From Kofleriaceae bacterium (GTDB lineage: Bacteria > Myxococcota_A > Polyangia > Haliangiales > Haliangiaceae), in contig JACKDR010000026.1 in NCBI GenBank assembly GCA_020633495.1, forward strand, positions 1-64,000: a DNA stretch of 64,000 nt. Direction: 5' to 3'. Position numbers and translations under genes: made by a program. The notes under the pieces were generated by a model, which did no database searches, was not told where the DNA came from, and worked only from the letters and a program-made list of their open reading frames with translations. Each line of letters starts with the position of its first letter. Positions within the stretch are counted from its first letter, which is position 1. Positions 1 to 10,664 of the stretch are shown in pieces.

Positions 1-290
1 TCGACACCCAGCAGACCGGGGGCCCCCAGGTGGCGGCGGTGTGCCGCGACGCCATGGCCGGCGGCCCGCTGCTGGTCCTCGCGACCTTCGACGCCGCCGC
101 GGCGGACCTCGTCGACATCCGGGCGCTGCCGCTGTCGGTCGATCCCCTGGGGCTCGAGGTCGCCGACTTCACCGGCGACGGCCTCGACGACGTCGCGGTG
201 CTGTCCGGCGACGCCGTGACCTTGTACCGGCAGTGTCGCACCGACGAGCTGGGCAGCGACGCGTGCCGCGCCTTCACCCCGCTGCCGTAG
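1..290 (+). CDS. C-terminal end of an FG-GAP/VCBS-repeat protein (5' end outside window)
   Basis: The frame is open from the window edge (codons begin at base 3) to a TAG at 288-290, giving about 95 residues of a longer protein. The segment VADFTGDGLDDVAVLSGD is a typical FG-GAP/VCBS calcium-binding repeat (D-x-[TN]-G-D-G-x-D-D), as found in extracellular beta-propeller proteins. A Cys pair (C-R-T-D-E...C) lies near the end. The start, signal peptide and number of repeats are not visible. Function is unknown; a surface or secreted propeller is inferred from the repeat alone. Confidence 0.6.
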   Translation, partial: DTQQTGGPQVAAVCRDAMAGGPLLVLATFDAAAADLVDIRALPLSVDPLGLEVADFTGDGLDDVAVLSGDAVTLYRQCRTDELGSDACRAFTPLP

Positions 291-352
291 CCCGCGAGAC
301 CCTGGTATCGACGCTGGATCCGCCACGGCCGCGGCGCTATGGTCCGCCGCCT

Positions 353-745
353 ATGTCTCCCCCGTCGAAGCGGTTGACCCCGGTGGCCACGACGCTGCCG
401 TTCGACAAGTTCTGGCAATGGCTCGGCGGCCACGTGAACTGCATCCTGCGCGCCGGGACCCCGGAGGCGGTGCTGTTCGACCACGAGGACTTCCACTGGA
501 CGATCGCGAACGAGGACGACCAGACCCTGGTGGTCCAGCTGGCGCGCGGCAAGGAGCTGGTCGGCGAGCTCGTCGTCTTCCCCAGCGAGATCGCGTACGT
601 CCAGACCGAGTCGAGCGATCCCGAGGGCGAGTGGCTGTTCGAGTGCGTCGTCGAGGGCGAGCACGCCCGCGAGGTCGCCTATCACTTCGTCCTCGCTCAC
701 GAATATGACGGCGACGAGCACAAGGAGGAGAAGTGGACCCACTGA
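353..745 (+). CDS. Hypothetical acidic protein, 130 aa
   Basis: I do not recognise this protein. It begins at the ATG at 353 (MSPPSKRLTP) and ends in an acidic/basic tail, DGDEHKEEKWTH. The body is a compact mixed alpha/beta-looking sequence rich in acidic residues, with regular hydrophobic strands (TLVVQLARG, LVGELVVF). No signal peptide or membrane segment is visible, so it is probably cytoplasmic. It sits alone between the partial propeller gene and the rpsL promoter, and ends about 38 bp before the -35 box. The open frame extends further upstream, but the codons there do not look coding. Confidence 0.6.
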   Translation: MSPPSKRLTPVATTLPFDKFWQWLGGHVNCILRAGTPEAVLFDHEDFHWTIANEDDQTLVVQLARGKELVGELVVFPSEIAYVQTESSDPEGEWLFECVVEGEHAREVAYHFVLAHEYDGDEHKEEKWTH

Positions 746-782
746 TCCTGACCCGCCCGTCCCGTCGGACCGCCCAAACGGC

Positions 783-810
783 TTGACACGCCGAGGCGGA
801 TCCATAGAAT
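783..810 (+). promoter_or_regulatory. Sigma-70-type promoter of the str-S10-spc-alpha supercluster
   Basis: A perfect -35 box TTGACA (783-788) and a near-consensus -10 box TAGAAT (805-810) are separated by 16 bp. The predicted start of transcription is about 97 bp before the rpsL ATG, leaving an untranslated leader (about 815-906). No other equally good promoter was seen before the later ribosomal genes. This is inference from sequence pattern. Confidence 0.7.
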
Positions 811-906
811 CTCGCGGTTCCGCGACACCCCTGTCCTGAAAAAGGCCAGTGGTTTTCCGACTCCGACCGACCCCGCTTCGGCGCAGCTCTCAGGCGAACA
901 CGCTCC

Positions 907-1278
907 ATGCCCACGATCAATCAGCTCATCCGCCACGGCCGCGAGAAGGTGAAGGCCAAGACGGCCTCGCCTGCGCTCAAGTCCTGCCCGCAGAAGCGCG
1001 GCGTCTGCACCCGCGTCTACACGACGACCCCGAAGAAGCCGAACTCGGCGCTCCGCAAGGTCGCGCGTGTCCGGCTGACCAACCAGATGGAGGTCACGTC
1101 GTACATCCCGGGCGAGGGGCACAACCTGCAGGAGCACTCGGTCGTCCTGATCCGCGGTGGCCGCGTCAAGGACCTGCCGGGCGTTCGCTACCACATCATC
1201 CGCGGCACGCTCGACACCACGGGCGTCGCCAACCGCAAGCAGAGCCGGTCCAAGTACGGCACCAAGCGTCCGAAGTGA
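907..1278 (+). CDS. rpsL: 30S ribosomal protein S12
   Basis: S12 is part of the decoding centre of the small subunit. The 123-residue length is exactly normal. The conserved stretch KKPNSALRKVARVRLTN and the loop GGRVKDLPGVRYH are intact. The lysines at the two classical streptomycin-resistance positions (in PKKPNS and GRVKDLPG) are the wild-type residues, so no streptomycin-resistance substitution is seen. The Asp after the second lysine is the residue methylthiolated in many bacteria. It is the first gene of the supercluster, 11 bp before rpsG, and is preceded by a strong promoter. Confidence 0.98.
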   Translation: MPTINQLIRHGREKVKAKTASPALKSCPQKRGVCTRVYTTTPKKPNSALRKVARVRLTNQMEVTSYIPGEGHNLQEHSVVLIRGGRVKDLPGVRYHIIRGTLDTTGVANRKQSRSKYGTKRPK

Positions 1279-1289
1279 GGTCCTGAGCC

Positions 1290-1778
1290 ATGCCCCGCAA
1301 AGGTGAAGTCCCCAAGCGTAAGGTCCTGCCGGACCCCAAGTTCACCGACGCGCCGGCCGACCTGCGCCGTCGCATCACCAAGTTCATCAACGTGGTGATG
1401 AGCGACGGCAAGAAGGCGACCGCCGAGCGCATCGTGTACATGGCGCTCGACCTGGTCGCGGAGCGCGCCAAGGACGATCCCCTGAAGGTCTGGGAGCGCG
1501 CGCTGACCAACGTCCGCCCGCGCGTCGAGGTCAAGTCCCGCCGCGTCGGTGGCTCGACCTACCAGGTGCCGGTCGACGTTCGCCCCGACCGCTCGCTGGC
1601 ATTGGGCATGCGCTGGCTGATCCAGTACTCGCGCGCCCGCAACGAGAAGACCATGGTCGAGCGGCTCGCCAACGAGATCGTGGACGCCGCGCAGAACCGT
1701 GGCAACGCGGTCAAGAAGCGCGAGGACGTCCACAAGATGGCCGACGCCAACAAGGCGTTCGCGCACTATCGCTGGTAG
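1290..1778 (+). CDS. rpsG: 30S ribosomal protein S7
   Basis: S7 organises the 3' major domain of 16S rRNA and in many bacteria represses its own operon. The start MPRKGEVPKRKVLPDPKF is the conserved N-terminus. The protein is 162 residues, slightly longer than the usual 156, and ends KAFAHYRW, the form seen in many bacteria. It follows rpsL by 11 bp. It is separated from fusA by an unusually long 309-bp gap that contains inverted repeats. Confidence 0.98.
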   Translation: MPRKGEVPKRKVLPDPKFTDAPADLRRRITKFINVVMSDGKKATAERIVYMALDLVAERAKDDPLKVWERALTNVRPRVEVKSRRVGGSTYQVPVDVRPDRSLALGMRWLIQYSRARNEKTMVERLANEIVDAAQNRGNAVKKREDVHKMADANKAFAHYRW

Positions 1779-2087
1779 CGCCGGTAGCCCACCAACGGGC
1801 TACCCGGGCGCTGCGAGCGTAGCGCCCCGGGCGCCGGGATCCTCCGGCCCCCACCACGTTTTCACGACGACGATCGAAGCAGCTGGCTGCTAGAGGAGGC
1901 GAGGAACGCAACAGGCTTGAACGCAAGGGGGCTCGAAAGGCGACGACCACATCGTCGAACCGTCGGGCCGAAATCGGATCGCCTCCACGCCCCCGGGCGG
2001 GACCCGATCTGCCGAGCCGGCCCCGCCGCTCGCGCCCGACCCCCGCCTTTCGCTCCTCGTCGCCTCGCCGCCGCTCCTCGATCGTCC
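1779..2087. other. 309-bp rpsG-fusA intergenic region with two inverted repeats
   Basis: The region contains two adjacent hairpins. The first pairs GGTAGCCC (1783-1790) with GGGCTACC (1797-1804) around a 6-nt loop. The second pairs GGGCGCT (1806-1812) with AGCGCCC (1821-1827) around an 8-nt loop. Neither is followed by a T-tract, so a role as attenuator, RNA processing site or S7 binding site is possible but unproven. A purine-rich tract (GAGGAGG at 1892-1898, GAGGAA at 1901-1906) precedes a TTG at 1917 that is in frame with fusA. The extension it would give is Arg/Pro-rich and unlike EF-G, so it was not chosen. No other gene is seen. Confidence 0.5.
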
Positions 2088-4226
2088 ATGGCCACCGCGT
2101 CGTCGTCCTCCCGTGCCTCCGGCGCGTCGGCTGCCCCGACCGCCCGGATCCGCAACATCGGGATCCTCGCCCACATCGACGCGGGCAAGACCACGACCAC
2201 CGAGCGGGTCCTGTTCTACAGCGGCGTCATCTCGCGCATCGGCGAGGTCCACGACGGCGCCGCCTTCACCGACTGGATGGAGCAGGAGCAGGAGCGGGGC
2301 ATCTCGATCACCGCCGCGTCGACGACGTTCGGCTGGCGTGACCACCAGGTCAACCTGATCGACACCCCGGGCCACGTCGACTTCACCGTCGAGGTCGAGC
2401 GCTCGCTGCGCGTCCTCGACGGCGCCATCGTCGTGATCGACGCGGTCGCCGGGGTCCAGCCCCAGACCGAGACCGTGTGGCGCCAGGCCGATCGCTACGG
2501 CGTGCCCCGCCTGGCGTTCGTCAACAAGTGCGACCGCGAGGGCGCCGACGTCGCCGCGGTCCTCGAGGGCATGGCCGCCAGGCTCGACGTCCGCGCCGCC
2601 CTGCTGCAGCTGCCCTACGCCCCCGACGACACGCTGGTCGGCGTCATCGACCTGCTGCGCGGCCGCCTGCGGGTCTGGGACGACGCCTCGATGGGCATGT
2701 CGTTCGAGGACCGCCCGGTCCCCGCCGAGCTCGCCGGCGAGGTCGCCGCCGCCCGCGACCGCCTGCTCGAGGCCGTCGCCGAGGCCGACGAGGCCTTCCT
2801 CGACGCCTACCTCGCGGGCAGCTTCGGCGAGGCCGACGTCGTCGCCGCCCTGCGCCGCGCGACCCTGGCCCGGCGCCTGGTCCCGACCCTGGTCGGCGCC
2901 GCCTACCGCAACCAGGGCGTCCACGACCTGCTCGACGCGGTCGTCGACCTGCTGCCGTCGCCCGCCGACCTGTCCGCGGTCGCCGGCCGCCACCCGGAGA
3001 CCGGCGAGGTCGTGACCCGCCGCGCCACCGACGAGGGCCCGCTGGCGGCGCTGGCGTTCAAGATCATGCCGCTGGGCGAGGTCGACAGCGAGGCCAGCCG
3101 CAGCGGCGCCCAGCTGACCTACCTCCGGGTCTACTCCGGACGCCTGCGGGTCGGCCAGTCGGTCCTCAACGCCACCAAGGGCCGCCTCGAGCAGATCGGC
3201 CGCCTGGTCCGGATGCACGCCAACCACCGCGAGGAGGTGGTCGAGCTCGGCGCCGGCCACATCGGCGCGATCGTCGGCGTCCGCACCGCGACCACCGGGG
3301 ACACGCTCTGCGACCCCACCGCGCCCATCCTGCTCGACACCATCCAGTTCCCGTCGCCGGTCATCGGCGTCGCCATCGAGGCCGACAGCGAGGCCGGCCA
3401 GGCCCGGCTCGACGCCGCGCTGGCCCGGCTCGCCGAGGAGGACCCGTCGTTCAGGGTCCGCGTCGACCCCGACAGCCTGCAGACCGTCATCTCCGGGATG
3501 GGCGAGCTGCACCTCGAGGTCCTGGTCGACCGGTTGCGCCGCGAGCACGGCGTCGACGTCCGCGTCGGCCAGCCCCGGGTCGCGTACCGCGAGACCGTGA
3601 CGGCCCGCGCCGAGGCCGAGAAGGTCCACCCCCGGCTCGGCCCGGCGGTCGGCTTCGGCCACGTCAAGCTGCTCGTCGAGCCCAGCGCCCGCGGCGCCGG
3701 CTACACCTTCGAGGAGCAGGCCCTCGGTGCGGTTCCGAGGCGTTACCTGCCCGCGGTCGCCGCCGGCGTCGGCGAGGCCGTCGACCGCGGCGTGCTCGCC
3801 GGCTACCCGATGACCGACCTGCGGGTGACCCTCGTCGGCGGCAGCGAGCACCCCGTCGATTCGTCCGACAGTGGGTACAAGTTTGCGGGATTCCAGGCCT
3901 TCGTCGAGGCCGCCCGCCACGCGTCACCCACGCTCCTCGAGCCCGTCATGGATGTCGAGGTGATCACTCCGGATTCGTTCGTCGGCGACGTCATCGGCGA
4001 TCTCCACGCGAGACGCGGAAAGATCACTGGAATTGCGTCGCGGCATGGTGTACAGACCGTCGCCTCGCTCGTCCCGCTGGCGGCGATGTTCGGCTATGCG
4101 ACCGACCTCCGCTCGCGGACCCAAGGTCGGGCGACGTATTCGATGCAGTTCAGAAGTTACGCCGAAGTCCCCCACGGCATCCGCGACGAGCTGGTGTCTG
4201 CCGGACGACGGTATCAGGCCCGATAG
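2088..4226 (+). CDS. fusA: Elongation factor G (divergent in domain IV)
   Basis: This translational GTPase moves tRNA and mRNA after peptide transfer. The start is the ATG at 2088, 17 residues before the conserved RIRNIGILAHIDAGKTTTTE, giving 712 aa. G motifs are clear: AHIDAGKT (G1), RGISIT (G2), DTPGH (G3) and NKCD (G4; most EF-Gs have NKMD). The C-terminus carries the conserved GDVIGDL...RRGKI...MFGYATDLRS..QGRATYSMQF. The glycine-rich domain IV loop that usually reads SGGRGQYGH is replaced by PRLGPAVGFGH. It lies between rpsG and tuf in the normal str order. The last roughly 380 bp use less GC-biased codons. It may be a divergent EF-G, with or without another copy elsewhere. No clear Shine-Dalgarno sequence is seen before the ATG. 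Confidence 0.9.
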   Translation: MATASSSSRASGASAAPTARIRNIGILAHIDAGKTTTTERVLFYSGVISRIGEVHDGAAFTDWMEQEQERGISITAASTTFGWRDHQVNLIDTPGHVDFTVEVERSLRVLDGAIVVIDAVAGVQPQTETVWRQADRYGVPRLAFVNKCDREGADVAAVLEGMAARLDVRAALLQLPYAPDDTLVGVIDLLRGRLRVWDDASMGMSFEDRPVPAELAGEVAAARDRLLEAVAEADEAFLDAYLAGSFGEADVVAALRRATLARRLVPTLVGAAYRNQGVHDLLDAVVDLLPSPADLSAVAGRHPETGEVVTRRATDEGPLAALAFKIMPLGEVDSEASRSGAQLTYLRVYSGRLRVGQSVLNATKGRLEQIGRLVRMHANHREEVVELGAGHIGAIVGVRTATTGDTLCDPTAPILLDTIQFPSPVIGVAIEADSEAGQARLDAALARLAEEDPSFRVRVDPDSLQTVISGMGELHLEVLVDRLRREHGVDVRVGQPRVAYRETVTARAEAEKVHPRLGPAVGFGHVKLLVEPSARGAGYTFEEQALGAVPRRYLPAVAAGVGEAVDRGVLAGYPMTDLRVTLVGGSEHPVDSSDSGYKFAGFQAFVEAARHASPTLLEPVMDVEVITPDSFVGDVIGDLHARRGKITGIASRHGVQTVASLVPLAAMFGYATDLRSRTQGRATYSMQFRSYAEVPHGIRDELVSAGRRYQAR

Positions 4227-4271
4227 GCACTCGTTCAGGCACCGAGCCACGCACTCTCAGGAGCAACGGTC

Positions 4272-5468
<1,197 letters not shown>

Positions 5469-5490
5469 TCCCGGCCGAGAGAACCGACCC

Positions 5491-5799
<309 letters not shown>

Positions 5800-5814
5800 G
5801 GACCAGGAAGCGTC

Positions 5815-6453
5815 ATGCCGAAGCTGGACGTCAAGAACACCGCCGGAAAGAGCGTGGGCTCCATCGAGCTCGACGACGCCGTCTTCGGCGCCGAGGTCTC
5901 CGAGCACCTGCTGTGGGAGGCGGTCAAGTGGCAGCTCGCCAAGCGGCGCGCCGGCACCGCCTCCACCAAGCGCATGAGCGAGGTGAAGGGCTCGAGCGCC
6001 AAGCCGTGGAAGCAGAAGGGCACCGGCCGCGCCCGCCAGGGTAGCCGCAAGGCCCCGCACTTCGTCGGCGGCGGTAGCGTGTTCGGCCCCAAGCCGCGCA
6101 GCTACGAGTACCGCCTCAACAAGAAGGTCAAGAAGCAGGCCCTGCGCGCCGCCCTGTCGCTGCGCGTCAAGGAGTCCAAGCTGATCGTCCTCGACGCGTT
6201 CGCGCTCGAGGAGGGCAAGACCAAGGCGGTCGCCGCGGCCCTGGCCGCGCTGGGCATGGCCCAGCCCGCCTCCAAGGTCCTGATCGTCGACGCCAAGGAC
6301 AACGAGCTGCTGACCCGCGGCGCCCGCAACCTGGCGTCGTCGCAGTGGCTGGCCCCCGAGGGCCTCAACGTCTACGACATCCTCCGCCACGACACGCTGA
6401 TCCTCACCCAGGCGTCGGCCAAGCAGGTCGAGCAGGCCCTGAAGGCCAGCTGA
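5815..6453 (+). CDS. rplD: 50S ribosomal protein L4
   Basis: L4 lines the peptide exit tunnel and in enterobacteria autoregulates the S10 operon. The protein is 212 aa, within the normal range. The tunnel-loop signature KPWKQKGTGRARQGS is intact, followed by GGGSVFGPKPRSY, the usual L4 pattern. It comes directly after rpsJ; rplC (L3) is absent from its normal place between them. The gap to rplW is 12 bp. Confidence 0.97.
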   Translation: MPKLDVKNTAGKSVGSIELDDAVFGAEVSEHLLWEAVKWQLAKRRAGTASTKRMSEVKGSSAKPWKQKGTGRARQGSRKAPHFVGGGSVFGPKPRSYEYRLNKKVKKQALRAALSLRVKESKLIVLDAFALEEGKTKAVAAALAALGMAQPASKVLIVDAKDNELLTRGARNLASSQWLAPEGLNVYDILRHDTLILTQASAKQVEQALKAS

Positions 6454-6465
6454 TCGGGAGCCCCC

Positions 6466-6795
6466 ATGCGAGCCCCACAGAGCATCATCAAGCGCCCGCT
6501 CCTCACCGAGAAGAGCGCGCGTCTCCGCGAGACCGGCGGCGCCGCCGAGGCCCCGGCCGAGGGTGACGACTACGCCCAGCAGGTCGTCTTCGAGGTCGCC
6601 CGCGACGCCAACAAGATCGAGATCCGCGCCGCGATCCAGTCGCTGTTCAAGGTGACCGTGACCGACGTGCGGACCCTGGTGGTCCGCGGCAAGCACAAGC
6701 GGGTCGGTCGCTTCATGGGCCAGCGGCCGTCCTGGAAGAAGGCGTTCGTCACGCTCAAGGCGGGCGACACCATCTCGTTCTTCGAGGGAGTCTAG
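6466..6795 (+). CDS. rplW: 50S ribosomal protein L23
   Basis: L23 sits at the tunnel exit and docks trigger factor and SRP. It is 109 aa, longer than the usual 95-100. An acidic Ala/Glu-rich insertion (RETGGAAEAPAEGDDYAQQ) follows the conserved N-terminal IIKRPLLTEKS. The rest (VVFEVARDANKIEIRAAIQ, VTDVRTLVVRGK) is normal, including the KHKRVGRFMG loop region. It is preceded by a GGGAG-type ribosome-binding sequence and is followed by rplB after 4 bp. Confidence 0.95.
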   Translation: MRAPQSIIKRPLLTEKSARLRETGGAAEAPAEGDDYAQQVVFEVARDANKIEIRAAIQSLFKVTVTDVRTLVVRGKHKRVGRFMGQRPSWKKAFVTLKAGDTISFFEGV

Positions 6796-6799
6796 GTCG

Positions 6800-7621
6800 A
6801 TGGCGATCATCAAGTACAAGCCGACCTCGCCGGGCCGTCGCGGCATGTCGAGCCAGGACTTCGGGGACATCACCAAGCGTGAGCCCGAGAAGAGCCTGGT
6901 CGAGCACAAGACCGAGAGCGGCGGCCGCAACAACGCGGGCCGCATCACCTCGCGGTTCCGCGGTGGTGGCCACAAGCAGCGCTACCGCCGCATCGACTTC
7001 AAGCGCCAGAAGACCGGCGTCCCCGCCAAGGTCATCGCGATCGAGTACGACCCCAACCGGTCGGCGCGCATCGCGCTGCTCCAGTACGCGGACGGCGAGA
7101 AGGCGTACATCCTGTGCCCGCAGAAGCTGGGCGTCGGTGACGAGGTGGTCTCGGCCAACTCCGCCGACATCAAGCCCGGCAACTCGCTGCCCCTCAAGCA
7201 CATCCCGGTCGGCACCGAGATCCACAACGTGGAGCTCAAGATCGGCGCGGGTGGCCAGATGGGCCGCGCCGCCGGCACGCGGATCGTCCTGATGGCCAAG
7301 GAAGGCACCTGGGCGACCCTCCGGCTGCCGTCCGGCGAGATGCGCCGCGTCCACATCGACTGCCGCGCCACGGTCGGCACGATCTCCAACTCCGAGCACG
7401 CCAACGTCGAGTGGGGCAAGGCCGGCCGCATGCGCTGGCTGGGCCGTCGCCCGCACAACCGTGGCGTCGCGATGAACCCCGTCGATCACCCCATGGGTGG
7501 TGGCGAGGGCCGCAGCTCCGGCGGCCGGCACCCCTGCACCCCGTGGGGCAAGCCGACCAAGGGCTACAAGACTCGCTACAACAAGCGTACCGACCAGTAC
7601 ATCGTCCGCCGGCGCAAGTGA
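6800..7621 (+). CDS. rplB: 50S ribosomal protein L2
   Basis: L2 is needed for subunit joining and peptidyl transferase activity. At 273 aa it matches the family. The conserved NNAGRITSRFRGGGHKQ stretch and the C-terminal HPMGGGEGRSSGGRHP are present, including the histidine near the peptidyl transferase centre. It ends QYIVRRRK. It lies in the usual order rplW-rplB-rpsS, with a 23-bp gap to rpsS carrying AAGAGGA as a ribosome-binding site. Confidence 0.98.
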   Translation: MAIIKYKPTSPGRRGMSSQDFGDITKREPEKSLVEHKTESGGRNNAGRITSRFRGGGHKQRYRRIDFKRQKTGVPAKVIAIEYDPNRSARIALLQYADGEKAYILCPQKLGVGDEVVSANSADIKPGNSLPLKHIPVGTEIHNVELKIGAGGQMGRAAGTRIVLMAKEGTWATLRLPSGEMRRVHIDCRATVGTISNSEHANVEWGKAGRMRWLGRRPHNRGVAMNPVDHPMGGGEGRSSGGRHPCTPWGKPTKGYKTRYNKRTDQYIVRRRK

Positions 7622-7644
7622 GCGCGGAGACCTAAGAGGAAGCC

Positions 7645-7920
7645 ATGCCCCGCAGCGTCAAGAAGGGACCCTTCATCGACCCGTACATCAGCAAGAAGCT
7701 GGCGGCGGCGGTGAAGGAGACCAACCCGAGCAAGCGCGTCATCAAGACCTGGTCGCGGCGCTCGACGATCACGCCCGCCATGGTGGGTGTCACGTTCGCC
7801 GTCCACAACGGCAAGAAGTTCATCCCGGTGTTCGTCAGCGAGAACATGGTCGGCCACAAGCTGGGCGAGTTCTCCCTGACCCGCACCTTCCACGGCCACG
7901 GCGGCGAGCGGAAGAGGTAA
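7645..7920 (+). CDS. rpsS: 30S ribosomal protein S19
   Basis: S19 binds 16S rRNA in the head with S13. It is 91 aa, with the canonical MPRSVKKGPFIDPYISKKL start, the conserved VIKTWSRRSTITPAMVG segment and VGHKLGEFSLTRTF near the end. A good AAGAGGA ribosome-binding site lies just upstream. Its TAA stop shares the base at 7920 with the rplV start codon, indicating translational coupling. Confidence 0.98.
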   Translation: MPRSVKKGPFIDPYISKKLAAAVKETNPSKRVIKTWSRRSTITPAMVGVTFAVHNGKKFIPVFVSENMVGHKLGEFSLTRTFHGHGGERKR

Positions 7921-8264
7921 TGGCGATGCAGGCCAGAGCATTCGTCCGTGGGCTGCCGATGTCGCCGCGCAAGATGCGCGTCGTCGCCAACCTGGTTCGT
8001 GGCAAGCGGGTCGAGGATGCCGTCGGCATGCTCGAGCTCATGCCGAAGAAGGCCGCCGCCCTGATCGCCAAGGCGGTCCGGTCGGCCGCGGCCAACGCCG
8101 AGGATCAGTCCGGCGGCGATGTCGGCGTCGAGGCCCTGAAGATCGCGACGATCACCGTCGACGGTGGCCCCATCCAGAAGCGGTGGATGCCGCGCTCGAT
8201 GGGTCGCGCCAACCGGATCCAGCACCGCACCAGCCACCTGACCATCGTGGTCAGCGACGAGTAG
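7920..8264 (+). CDS. rplV: 50S ribosomal protein L22
   Basis: L22 has an extended beta-hairpin in the exit tunnel where macrolide-resistance changes occur. The start ATG at 7920 overlaps the rpsS stop (TAATG), giving 114 aa; a second in-frame ATG at 7926 is possible. The protein shows AFVRGLPMSPRKMRVVANLV and the C-terminal MPRSMGRANRIQHRTSHLTI, the tunnel-hairpin and end motifs typical of L22. An 18-bp gap precedes rpsC. Confidence 0.97.
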   Translation: MAMQARAFVRGLPMSPRKMRVVANLVRGKRVEDAVGMLELMPKKAAALIAKAVRSAAANAEDQSGGDVGVEALKIATITVDGGPIQKRWMPRSMGRANRIQHRTSHLTIVVSDE

Positions 8265-8282
8265 GACCCAAGAGGCACCACC

Positions 8283-8954
<672 letters not shown>

Positions 8955-8981
8955 TTCGCGTACTGAGGACGGAGACTCACC

Positions 8982-9394
<413 letters not shown>

Positions 9395-9398
<4 letters not shown>

Positions 9399-9649
9399 GC
9401 AAGACCTCCGACGCCCTCGAGCAGCTCCGCGATCTGCCCGACGACGAGCTGCTCGTCGCCCTGGACCGGACCCGCGACGAGCTGTTCCGCATCCAGCTGG
9501 GGATGCACACGAACCAGGTGGCCTCGCCCGCCCAGCTGCGCCACAAGCGCCGCGAGGTCGCGCAGATCCACACCATCCTGCACGCCCGTCAGCTCGGGCT
9601 CGAGACCCAGGCGCCGCCCAAGAAGGCTCGCCAGAACAAGGAGAGCTGA
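9395..9649 (+). CDS. rpmC: 50S ribosomal protein L29
   Basis: L29 is a small two-helix protein at the tunnel exit. It is 84 aa, longer than the usual 63-70 because of a C-terminal extension (QLGLETQAPPKKARQNKES). The conserved core ELLVALDRTRDELFRIQL and RREVAQIHTIL is clear. It overlaps rplP by 4 bp and is 3 bp before rpsQ. Confidence 0.95.
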
Positions 9650-9652
9650 GCC

Positions 9653-9952
9653 GTGTCGACCGTACCCCAGGCCGAGGCTGGTGCCGCCACGCGCGGCAAC
9701 CCGCGCAAGATCGTCGGCACCGTCACCTCCAACGCGATGGACAAGACCGTGGTCGTCACGGTGATCCGCCGCGTCCGCGACCGCCGCTTCCACAAGTTCG
9801 TGTCGCGCCGGGTCAAGTACAAGGCGCACGACGAGCACAACACGTGCGGCGTCGGCGACACCGTCGAGCTCATCGAGTGCCGGCCGTACTCGCGCACCAA
9901 GCGCTGGCGCGTCCTGCGCACGATCGAGAAGAGCAAGGAGGCGCTGTCGTGA
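9653..9952 (+). CDS. rpsQ: 30S ribosomal protein S17
   Basis: S17 is an early-assembly OB-fold protein of the 30S body. It is 99 aa with a GTG start at 9653, and has a short Ala-rich N-terminal extension before the conserved KIVGTVTSNAMDKTVVV. The signature YKAHDEHNTCGVGDTVEL and the C-terminal RPYSRTKRWRVL are intact. It overlaps the next start (rplN) by 4 bases (GTGA). Confidence 0.97.
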   Translation: MSTVPQAEAGAATRGNPRKIVGTVTSNAMDKTVVVTVIRRVRDRRFHKFVSRRVKYKAHDEHNTCGVGDTVELIECRPYSRTKRWRVLRTIEKSKEALS

Positions 9953-10317
9953 TCCAGGCGACCTCCGTCCTCGACGTCGCGGACAACAGCGGCGCCAAGA
10001 AGGTGTTCTGCATCAAGGTGCTCGGCGGTACCCGCCGGCGGTATGCCTCGATCGGCGACGTCATCATCGTCTCGATCCGTGAGGCCATCCCGGGCGCCAA
10101 GGTGAAGAAGGGTGACGTGGCCCGCGCGGTTATCGTCCGGACCGCGAAGGAGCTGCCCCGTCCCGACGGCAGCTTCATCAAGTTCGACGGCAACTCCGCC
10201 GTGCTCATCAACAAGGAGAACGAGCCGATCGGCACCCGCATCTTCGGGCCGGTGGCCCGCGAGCTGCGCGCCAAGCGGTTCATGAAGATCATCTCGCTCG
10301 CGCCGGAGGTGCTGTGA
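9949..10317 (+). CDS. rplN: 50S ribosomal protein L14
   Basis: L14 forms an intersubunit bridge. The GTG start at 9949 gives exactly the canonical 122-aa protein, beginning MIQATSVLDVADNSGAKKV. The conserved GDVIIVSIREAIPG and the C-terminal GTRIFGPVARELR are present. The start overlaps the rpsQ stop and its own stop overlaps the rplX start, marking a translationally coupled S10-spc junction. Confidence 0.98.
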   Translation: MIQATSVLDVADNSGAKKVFCIKVLGGTRRRYASIGDVIIVSIREAIPGAKVKKGDVARAVIVRTAKELPRPDGSFIKFDGNSAVLINKENEPIGTRIFGPVARELRAKRFMKIISLAPEVL

Positions 10318-10634
10318 TGGCACACGTTCGTCGAGGCGACCTCGTGGTCGTCACCAAGGGCAAGGACAAGGGCAAGCGGGGCAAGGTGCTCCGCGTGATC
10401 GGTGAGCGCATCATCGTCGAGAAGGTCATGATGGTGAAGCGCCACACCAAGCCCACGCAGAAGAACCCGGCGGGCGGCATCATCGAGAAGGAGGGCACGC
10501 TCCACGTCTCGAACGTGCTCCTCTGGGACGAGAAGCTGGGCCGTGGCACCCGCACCCGGATCGTCGTCGAGAACGGCGAGAAGATCCGCGTGGGTGTGAA
10601 GAGCGGGACGAAGTTCCCGAACCCCGGGCTGTGA
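10317..10634 (+). CDS. rplX: 50S ribosomal protein L24
   Basis: L24 initiates 50S assembly. The ATG at 10317 overlaps the rplN stop (TGATG) and gives 105 aa. An in-frame GTG three bases earlier is an alternative. The KOW motif is visible as RGDLVVVTKGKDKGKRGKVL, followed by the VMMVKRHTKPTQKNP loop and GGIIEKEGTLHVSNV. The normal family length is about 103. Confidence 0.97.
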   Translation: MAHVRRGDLVVVTKGKDKGKRGKVLRVIGERIIVEKVMMVKRHTKPTQKNPAGGIIEKEGTLHVSNVLLWDEKLGRGTRTRIVVENGEKIRVGVKSGTKFPNPGL

Positions 10635-10664
10635 GCCCCCTGGACCCATCTTAGGAATCAGACG

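Noticed and set aside
1917..2087. Upstream TTG start for fusA
   Set aside because: It adds an Arg/Pro-rich stretch unlike any EF-G; the ATG at 2088 fits the family.
1890..3920. Long open frame antisense to fusA
   Set aside because: It has no recognisable domain and mirrors the codon bias of fusA; such frames are common in GC-rich DNA.
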